A DNA stretch of 7,021 bases, from positions 1 through 7,021 of the forward strand of contig JAITWP010000312.1 of NCBI GenBank assembly GCA_031285365.1, read 5' to 3'. How positions within the stretch are numbered: position 1 is the stretch's first letter; every line of letters begins with the position of its first letter. The notes under the pieces are model-generated. The model did no database searches. It was not told the DNA's origin and saw nothing but the letters and a program-made list of their open reading frames with translations. Positions 1 to 4,675 of the stretch are shown here, one piece after another. The DNA is from Azoarcus sp. (lineage in GTDB: Bacteria > Pseudomonadota > Gammaproteobacteria > Burkholderiales > Rhodocyclaceae). The position numbers and the translations under genes were made by a program.

Positions 1-161
1 GACTCTGTCACCGTGATGGCAAGGAAGGTTACCTCTCCAGCCTGCCCCTGCTGATGCGCTACCTGCGCAAGGTGTGCGAACGCTACCGCGACCTCCGTCC
101 CCTGCTCAAGCTGCTCGACAAACTCGATCCCGTACCAACCGAAACCTTTTTTTCCTTCTGA
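1..161 (+). CDS. amgK: AmgK-like N-acetylmuramate/GlcNAc 1-kinase (C-terminal end only)
   Basis: Only the last 52 residues are inside the window, read from base 3 to the TGA at 159-161. The tail begins LCHRDGKEGYLSSLP and continues as a basic amphipathic helix (MRYLRKVCERYRDLRPLLK). This resembles the C-terminus of the aminoglycoside phosphotransferase-fold sugar kinases of the AmgK type, where a conserved RDGK-x-x-Y/F-L segment is followed by a helix. AmgK is a cytoplasmic ATP-dependent kinase that phosphorylates MurNAc (and GlcNAc) at the anomeric carbon during peptidoglycan recycling. The call leans partly on context: murU, whose product uses the AmgK product, lies two genes downstream on the same strand. 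The catalytic motifs lie upstream of the window, so a different APH-family kinase cannot be excluded. The stop is 27 nt before the next gene, which suggests one transcript. Confidence 0.72.
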   Translation, partial: LCHRDGKEGYLSSLPLLMRYLRKVCERYRDLRPLLKLLDKLDPVPTETFFSF

Positions 162-188
162 CCACTAACAACGCAATAAATCTCGATC

Positions 189-1665
189 ATGCTCGAATCT
201 CTTGGCGTACCCAGTGCCGGGATGGCTCTGGGTCTTTTTCTGGCTCTTTTTTTCGTCCTCGCGTTTGAATTCATCAACGGATTTCACGATACGGCCAACG
301 CCGTCGCCACGGTGATCTATACCCGTGCCATGACACCCTACCGTGCGGTAATCCTTTCAGGCATTTTCAATTTCCTCGGTGTAGTGCTTGGCGGTGTAGG
401 TGTTGCCTACGCCATCGTGCATTTGTTGCCCGTTGAACTTCTCATCAACGTTAACACCGGGCAAGGCATGGTGATGGTGTTTTCGCTCCTGGCTGCCGCC
501 ATCGCCTGGAACCTTGGCACCTGGTATTTCGGCATCCCCGCTTCCAGTTCCCACACGCTCATTGGCTCCATCCTGGGCGTTGGCATCACTAATGCCCTGC
601 TCAACGACCTTTCCGTCACGGAAGGCATCAACTGGCAAAAGGCAATCGACATCGTAATGTCGCTGATCTTTTCGCCGTTGGCGGGATTTTTCATCGCCGG
701 ATTTTTCCTGGTTGCCCTTAAACGCTGGCGTCCGGGCGGAAAAATGCACTCCATCCCGGAACCACGCTCTGACAGCGGCAAGGTCAAGAAACCTCCGTTC
801 TGGATCCGCCTCACGCTCGTACTCTCTGCCATAGGGGTCAGTTTCGTGCACGGCTCCAACGACGGCCAGAAGGGTATCGGCCTCATCATGCTGGTATTGA
901 TCGGTTTCGTGCCCGCCCACTATGTCGTCAACATGGAAGCCAGCCCTTACCAGATCGAGCACGCGCGCGTCGCTGCCGTGCATATGGAACAGCTTTACCA
1001 GCGCCATCGTGATCAACTGTACGAAACCCCCAAGCCCCGACCTCCCCTCCTCAAGGAGACTTCCTCGTCCACACCACCGCGTTTCCGTTGCGAGGTCGCG
1101 GACACCAAGGAAACCATCCAGAGCCTGTTGAAAAATCTGGAAGGCATCACGGATCTTGAAGAACTGGACGCCAATCAGCGCGTGCAGGTTCGGCGCGAAT
1201 TACTGTGCCTCGACGACATGGCCCGTCAGGTTGGCAGGCTTCCCGGAGTCGACAAAGCCGAACTCAGCCGCCTGCGCAAGGATCTTGCCACTCCCACCGA
1301 ATACGCCCCGATCTGGGTCATTTTCGCCGTCGCGCTGGCGCTCGGCATAGGCACCCTCGTTGGCTGGAGACGCGTCGTCATCACCGTAGGCGAACGTATC
1401 GGCAAGCAGGGCATGACCTACGCACAGGGTATGAGCGCGCAGATCACCGCCGCCATAGCCATTGGAGTCGCCAACATCTACAGTCAGTCTGCCGGTGTCC
1501 ACCACCCACGTCCTTTCCTCCGGTGTTGCGGGTACGATGGTCGCCAACCGTAGTGGCGTGCAGGGCGGAACCGTCCGTACCATCCTTATCGCCTGGGCAC
1601 TCACCTTCCCCGCATCGATGCTGCTGTCGGCAACCTTCTTCTGGGTAGCGGCACAATTTCTATGA
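189..1665 (+). pseudogene. pit: PitA-family inorganic phosphate transporter, interrupted by a 4-bp frameshift
   Basis: This gene encodes a low-affinity, proton-coupled phosphate (metal-phosphate) permease of the inner membrane. The start is ATG 189, because an in-frame TAA lies at 177-179. Residues 30-38 read NGFHDTANA and 117-126 PASSSHTLIG, the first Pit repeat signature. Residues 221-226 (HGSNDG) begin the second repeat. A hydrophilic cytoplasmic loop spans about 250-370, and the helices and RIGKQGMTYAQGMSAQ near 403-418 match E. coli PitA closely. At 1481-1488 the tetramer CAGT occurs twice, which throws the frame. The uncorrected reading adds 22 foreign residues and stops at 1551-1553 (454 aa). 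With one copy removed, translation continues as SLPVSTTHVLSSGVAGTMVA to the TGA at 1663-1665, giving 490 aa (E. coli PitA has about 499). The unrepaired product lacks the second PVSTTH signature and the last helices, so it is probably inactive. A sequencing error is the main alternative. No clear Shine-Dalgarno is visible. The restored stop overlaps murU by ATGA. Confidence 0.88.
1481..1488 (+). repeat. 4-bp tandem duplication (CAGT x2) causing the pit frameshift
   Basis: The bases CAGTCAGT form two perfect tandem tetramers, with the period extending one more base to 1489. Codons before the repeat read Ala-Asn-Ile-Tyr-Ser. Deleting any four bases of the run joins this directly to Leu-Pro-Val-Ser-Thr-Thr-His, the conserved Pit motif. 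The insertion is therefore exactly one repeat unit, as expected of replication slippage or an assembly artefact. Confidence 0.9.
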
Positions 1666-2357
1666 CAATTAAGGCGATGATTCTTGCTGCAGGTCGGGGC
1701 GAGCGCATGCGTCCGCTCACCGACCATTGCCCCAAACCACTGCTTGCCGCAGGCGGCAAGCCATTGATCGTCCGGCACATCGAACGCCTGGCTTCCGCCG
1801 GGATTAACCAGCTCGTCATCAACCACGCCCATCTCGGCAACATGCTCGAAGCGGCACTCGGGGATGGGCACGCCTTCGGCGTACACATCCGCTGGTCGCC
1901 CGAACCGCCGGGCGCGCTGGAGACTGCGGGCGGCATCCGCCAAGCCATGCAGTTCCTCGGGGAAAATCCTTTTCTCGTCGTCAATGGCGATATTTTCTGT
2001 GAAGCGGATTTCGCACCGCTGACCCGGATCGCGGCGCGCCTGTCTCCGACTGGAGACCTCGCTCATCTCCTTTTGATAGACAATCCCGACCACAACCCAC
2101 AGGGAGACTTCGCGCTCATTGATGGGCGCGTGAATGCAGACGAAGAACCGCGTCTCACTTTTTCAGGCATTGCCGCCTACCACCCTGCTCTTTTCGACTC
2201 GCTCGAAGCAGGCAAACCCGCCCGCCTCGCCCCGGTGCTTCGCATCGCGATGGGCATGAATCGCGTCAGTGGTGAACACTTCCGAGGCCGCTGGGTCGAT
2301 GTCGGCACACCTGAACGACTTGCGCAACTGGATGCCAGTCTGCGCGCCTGCACCTGA
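1662..2357 (+). CDS. murU: MurU: N-acetylmuramate-1-phosphate uridylyltransferase
   Basis: The 231-aa cytoplasmic nucleotidyltransferase transfers UMP from UTP to MurNAc-1-phosphate, giving UDP-MurNAc and pyrophosphate. It acts after AmgK and bypasses de novo UDP-MurNAc synthesis, the step where fosfomycin blocks MurA. Residues 8-20 (LAAGRGERMRPLT) are the sugar-phosphate nucleotidyltransferase P-loop signature, and PKPLL (24-28) follows. The segment PPGALETAGGIRQA (82-95) and VVNGDIF (106-112), with the metal-binding Asp110, are typical of MurU. WVDVGTPERL (211-220) near the C-terminus should supply the second metal ligand. Family members are about 220-230 aa, so the gene is full length. The start ATG 1662 overlaps the restored pit stop (ATGA). 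No Shine-Dalgarno is visible, so translation probably depends on coupling to pit. The pit frameshift moves upstream termination to 1553, over 100 nt earlier, which could lower murU expression. GlmU-like or RmlA-like enzymes are less likely given the short single domain. Confidence 0.9.
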   Translation: MTIKAMILAAGRGERMRPLTDHCPKPLLAAGGKPLIVRHIERLASAGINQLVINHAHLGNMLEAALGDGHAFGVHIRWSPEPPGALETAGGIRQAMQFLGENPFLVVNGDIFCEADFAPLTRIAARLSPTGDLAHLLLIDNPDHNPQGDFALIDGRVNADEEPRLTFSGIAAYHPALFDSLEAGKPARLAPVLRIAMGMNRVSGEHFRGRWVDVGTPERLAQLDASLRACT

Positions 2358-2366
2358 ACGCCCTTC

Positions 2367-3491
2367 TCACCCCTGTCCGATGCGATCCGCGCTCTGCCCG
2401 TTTTTACGGTCTTCGCGTTCGAGCCGTTCCATACCCTCGCAGAAGGAAATGATGCGATCAATCGAAGCGCGACAACGCGCAATTTCACCAAGGTTGTTGA
2501 TCGGCCATGACAGGGCGGAAGTCAGGTGTTGAAAGGCTTGTGCCGCCTGCATCAGCAACCCCAAGGTCATGACGCCCGCAATGTATTGCGGCGCGGCGAT
2601 CAGAATTGGGAAAACGGGCAGTAGCGTTCCATAGCCGGTGGAGAAGGAAACGATACCCAGATAGGCCAGGGTTTGGCGGTTCCAACCCAGACCGACTTCG
2701 GTGAAAAGCTGCCCGATGTGGCGCCGTTCGCCCGGCCCCCCGTGCGTAAGCGCAATTGCCTCGGAATGCTCGCGTACCCGTGCAAGACCGAAACGCAGGT
2801 TGGCCTCTACGGTTTGCAGGCGGTTGGTGGCGCGAATGAGCGGTCGCCCAAGCATGAGTCCGAGCACAGAACCCACTCCGGCATACAGAAAGGCCATCAA
2901 TACCATGTAGCCAGGCACAGAAACGGAGGTGCCCGGCAGCGTCGCGCTACCCGAAACACTGAGCAGAATATCCGCGAAACTACCCAGGATCAGCACCGAA
3001 AACAGCAGTGAATGCGCCAGTGTAATGGCGACTTCGGTAGCAATTTTCACGTCTTCGGCAATGCGTCCGTCCGGGTTGTCGTGTTCTCCACCAATGAGCT
3101 GGAGTCGGTAATGGTGAGAATGCGCCAGCCATTGATCGAGTAGCAATCCAGTAAGCCAGCGCCGCCAATCGAGTTGCAGCCAGCGTTTGAGCATCAGGTG
3201 CAGTGCCGTCACCGCCATCGTGAGGGTAAAAATCAGCACAAAGATCAAAACCAGCCAAGGCAGTTCGCCAAGTTGCCGGTTTTCGAGCGCGTCGAACAGA
3301 TCCCGATGCCAGTAACTGATCCAGAGCGCAAGAACAACCTGAGCGACAGTCAGCGCCAGTAGCAACAGGGATATGCCACGAACCGTCCATTTATTGCCGC
3401 CGTTGTTCCAGTAATCAACGGCCAGACGCATGAAACGGCGACCAGAACCAAGGACGGATCGGTGCAAAGTGGCACTTTCAGTTTTCGTCAT
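2367..3491 (-). CDS. SbmA/BacA/YddA-like ABC transporter membrane domain without ATPase domain
   Basis: The 374-aa integral inner-membrane protein has predicted helices near residues 38-60, 78-100, 155-177, 193-215 and 275-325. EHDNPDGRIAEDVKIATE (136-153) is the conserved cytoplasmic motif of the ABC_membrane_2/SbmA-BacA superfamily, and LSWPINNLGEIARCRASIDR (327-346) is the segment that normally leads into the nucleotide-binding domain in YddA-like half transporters. Here the protein stops about 30 residues later, with no Walker A, LSGGQ or Walker B, and murU lies immediately beyond on the other strand. The length is close to proton-driven SbmA/BacA peptide importers (about 400 aa), but the motif wording is nearer the ATPase-fused YddA type. 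The substrate is unknown; SbmA relatives move peptides or modified peptides. Start ATG 3491 has an AAGG Shine-Dalgarno 7 nt upstream. It overlaps the end of the kinase gene by 14 nt, so the two are probably co-translated. The stop lies 9 nt from the murU stop. Confidence 0.8.
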   Translation of the reverse strand: MTKTESATLHRSVLGSGRRFMRLAVDYWNNGGNKWTVRGISLLLLALTVAQVVLALWISYWHRDLFDALENRQLGELPWLVLIFVLIFTLTMAVTALHLMLKRWLQLDWRRWLTGLLLDQWLAHSHHYRLQLIGGEHDNPDGRIAEDVKIATEVAITLAHSLLFSVLILGSFADILLSVSGSATLPGTSVSVPGYMVLMAFLYAGVGSVLGLMLGRPLIRATNRLQTVEANLRFGLARVREHSEAIALTHGGPGERRHIGQLFTEVGLGWNRQTLAYLGIVSFSTGYGTLLPVFPILIAAPQYIAGVMTLGLLMQAAQAFQHLTSALSWPINNLGEIARCRASIDRIISFCEGMERLEREDRKNGQSADRIGQG

Positions 3492-4455
3492 GCGTCAGCC
3501 TTGCGGCGATTCGTGCTGCGCCCTTGAGACCCAGTAACTCGTCACACACCGCGTAAAGCGGAATGCGTGCCAGTACTGCGCTCATCAACGGATGATCGCA
3601 GAACCGTTCGACGAGTTCCGGCGCACGCAGAAACGGCAGGATGCGCGGAACAATGCCTCCAGTCAGGTAAACCCCGCCGCGCGCAAGGGTAGTGAGCCCC
3701 AGATTGGCGGCAGCGGAAACAAGAAGTCGAGCAAAAAAACGCAAAGTCTCATTGGCAATGGGGTCTCCCTCCAGCGCAGCCACCCCAATGGTTGCCGCAT
3801 CCCGGGCAAGCAGCGCCCCCGGCGGCAGGTCGGCAACAAAACGATAAAGACGCTCGATTCCGTGGCCGGAGAGCAGCATTTCGATACTCACACGCCCATG
3901 TTCGGCCATCAGCGACTCACACAAGGCCAACTCACGGGCATCACGCGGCGCAAAATCCGCCAGCCCGCCCTGGCTCGGAAACACTAGGGGATGACACAAC
4001 GCACCAGACAAAACAGCCATTCCAAGCCCGGTTCCCGGGCCGATCAGCGCCCGCACGCCCTGCGCACGGGCTTCACCGGGATGGAGGACGACAATTCCTT
4101 CATCGTCGAGACAGGCAAGACCATACGCCTGGGCGGCAAAATCGTTGATGAGATGCACCCGCTCAAACCCGAATCGCTCGCGCAGACGTTCGCCATCCAC
4201 CTCCCAAGGCAGATTGGTCATGCGCATACGCTGGCCTTCGAGTGTCCCGGCCACGGCAAAGCAGGCCACGCTCGGCGCATCGACACCCTCCACCATGCTC
4301 AGAAATGCTTCGATGAGCGCCTCGACACCGTCATGGTCCGCGCATGACATTTCATGGAGGCGCAGGATATGCCAGGCATCCTCGCACACGCGGCCAAGAA
4401 ACAACCGCGCACGCGTGCCACCAATGTCTGCCGCCAGAACGAAGGATTCTTCCAT
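3478..4455 (-). CDS. glk: Glucokinase (Glk, PF02685 type) with altered sugar-binding residues
   Basis: The 325-aa cytoplasmic sugar kinase of the Glk family normally converts glucose plus ATP to glucose-6-phosphate. Numbering from ATG 4455, DIGGTRARL (10-18) is the phosphate-binding loop, TNLPWEVDG (80-88) and INDFAAQAYG (103-112) carry the catalytic Asn104-Asp105, GPGTGLGMA (139-147) is the second phosphate loop, and TGGIVPR (265-271) is the family C-terminal motif. Asn104, Asp105 and Glu192 align with E. coli Asn99, Asp100 and Glu187 at a constant offset of five. The two other glucose contacts, Glu157 and His160, are Gln162 and Leu165 here (PSQGGLADFAP instead of the usual EGGHVDFAP). Glucose affinity may be reduced or the substrate may differ. 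Start 4455 places DIGGT as in E. coli Glk; in-frame ATGs at 4464 and 4491 (337 aa) are alternatives, none with a strong Shine-Dalgarno. It is first in an apparent two-gene operon with the permease. Confidence 0.86.
   Translation of the reverse strand: MEESFVLAADIGGTRARLFLGRVCEDAWHILRLHEMSCADHDGVEALIEAFLSMVEGVDAPSVACFAVAGTLEGQRMRMTNLPWEVDGERLRERFGFERVHLINDFAAQAYGLACLDDEGIVVLHPGEARAQGVRALIGPGTGLGMAVLSGALCHPLVFPSQGGLADFAPRDARELALCESLMAEHGRVSIEMLLSGHGIERLYRFVADLPPGALLARDAATIGVAALEGDPIANETLRFFARLLVSAAANLGLTTLARGGVYLTGGIVPRILPFLRAPELVERFCDHPLMSAVLARIPLYAVCDELLGLKGAARIAARLTHDEN
3499..3502 (-). promoter_or_regulatory. Ribosome binding site of the permease gene (AAGG)
   Basis: On the minus strand AAGG precedes ATG 3491 with a 7-nt spacer and lies inside the glk coding sequence. 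It supports ATG 3491 as the permease start despite the overlap with glk. Confidence 0.55.
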
Positions 4456-4482
4456 GCCGCCCATGATCCCGAATGTATCAGT

Positions 4483-4495
4483 TGTCACCATGACA
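4483..4495. repeat. Short inverted repeat TGTCA-CCA-TGACA in the glk leader
   Basis: Two perfect 5-bp arms are separated by 3 bp. They lie 28 nt upstream of the preferred glk start (4455) and overlap the alternative ATG at 4491. The symmetry could suit a dimeric repressor, but arms this short arise by chance, and no second copy is seen. Confidence 0.3.
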
Positions 4496-4663
4496 GATAG
4501 AGGAACGAATTTTCAGTGTACGCATGAATCCGTGTAATCGTATCAGTAGCTCTCCGACAAAAGCATCACGGTCACCCCTTTATTGCCCCTTCTGGCGAAC
4601 GGCTTTTCACTCATAATCGGCCGAGGTGCCAAGATCGATCGAGGACAAAGTGCTGCGTATCAT

Positions 4664-4667
4664 GGAG
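4664..4667 (+). promoter_or_regulatory. Ribosome binding site deciding the diguanylate cyclase start (GGAG)
   Basis: GGAG at 4664-4667 stands 8 nt before ATG 4676, ideal spacing. A second GGAG (4671-4674) is too close to be used. The other nearby ATGs (4662, 4669) are out of frame. This favours ATG 4676 over the in-frame TTG at 4583, which has no comparable site. Confidence 0.6.
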
Positions 4668-4675
4668 CATGGAGT

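Larger units (their letters stand above)
4456..4675. promoter_or_regulatory. Divergent intergenic region between glk and the diguanylate cyclase gene
   Basis: This region of about 220 nt must hold the promoters for both divergent units; it is the only sizeable non-coding stretch in the window. On the plus strand CATAAT (4612-4617) could be a -10 box about 60 nt before ATG 4676, but the best -35 (TTCTGG, 4590-4595) is weak. On the minus strand TACGAT (read from about 4544 to 4539) is a possible -10 for glk, with no convincing -35. An inverted repeat TGTCA-CCA-TGACA (4483-4495) lies in the glk leader. No sigma-54 site or rho-independent terminator is convincing. Confidence 0.4.

Noticed and set aside
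357..1016. Minus-strand open frame of 219 codons inside pit
   Set aside because: It is His/Asp-rich low-quality protein opposite highly conserved Pit sequence; a shadow frame.
1476..1492. Programmed ribosomal frameshifting in pit
   Set aside because: There is no slippery heptamer or recoding stop at the site, and the disruption is fully explained by duplication of exactly one tetramer.
1462..1665. Separate small membrane protein of 67 aa starting at TTG 1462
   Set aside because: Its sequence is the missing C-terminus of Pit, so it is the frameshifted remainder and not an independent gene.
1200..2093. Long minus-strand open frame of 297 codons opposite pit and murU
   Set aside because: It is antisense to two clearly recognisable genes, crosses their junction and matches no family I know; it reflects GC-rich codon use on the other strand.
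2355..2410. Terminator hairpin after murU
   Set aside because: The best pairing near the T-run at 2400-2405 is a 3-bp stem, too weak to support.
4591..4606. Sigma-54-like promoter (TGGC at 4593) upstream of the cyclase gene
   Set aside because: The -12 element reads TTTT where TTGC is needed, so the essential GC is missing.
4583..4675. N-terminal extension of the diguanylate cyclase from TTG 4583
   Set aside because: The extra 31 residues show no domain, there is no ribosome binding site, and ATG 4676 has a well-spaced GGAG and begins just before TM1.
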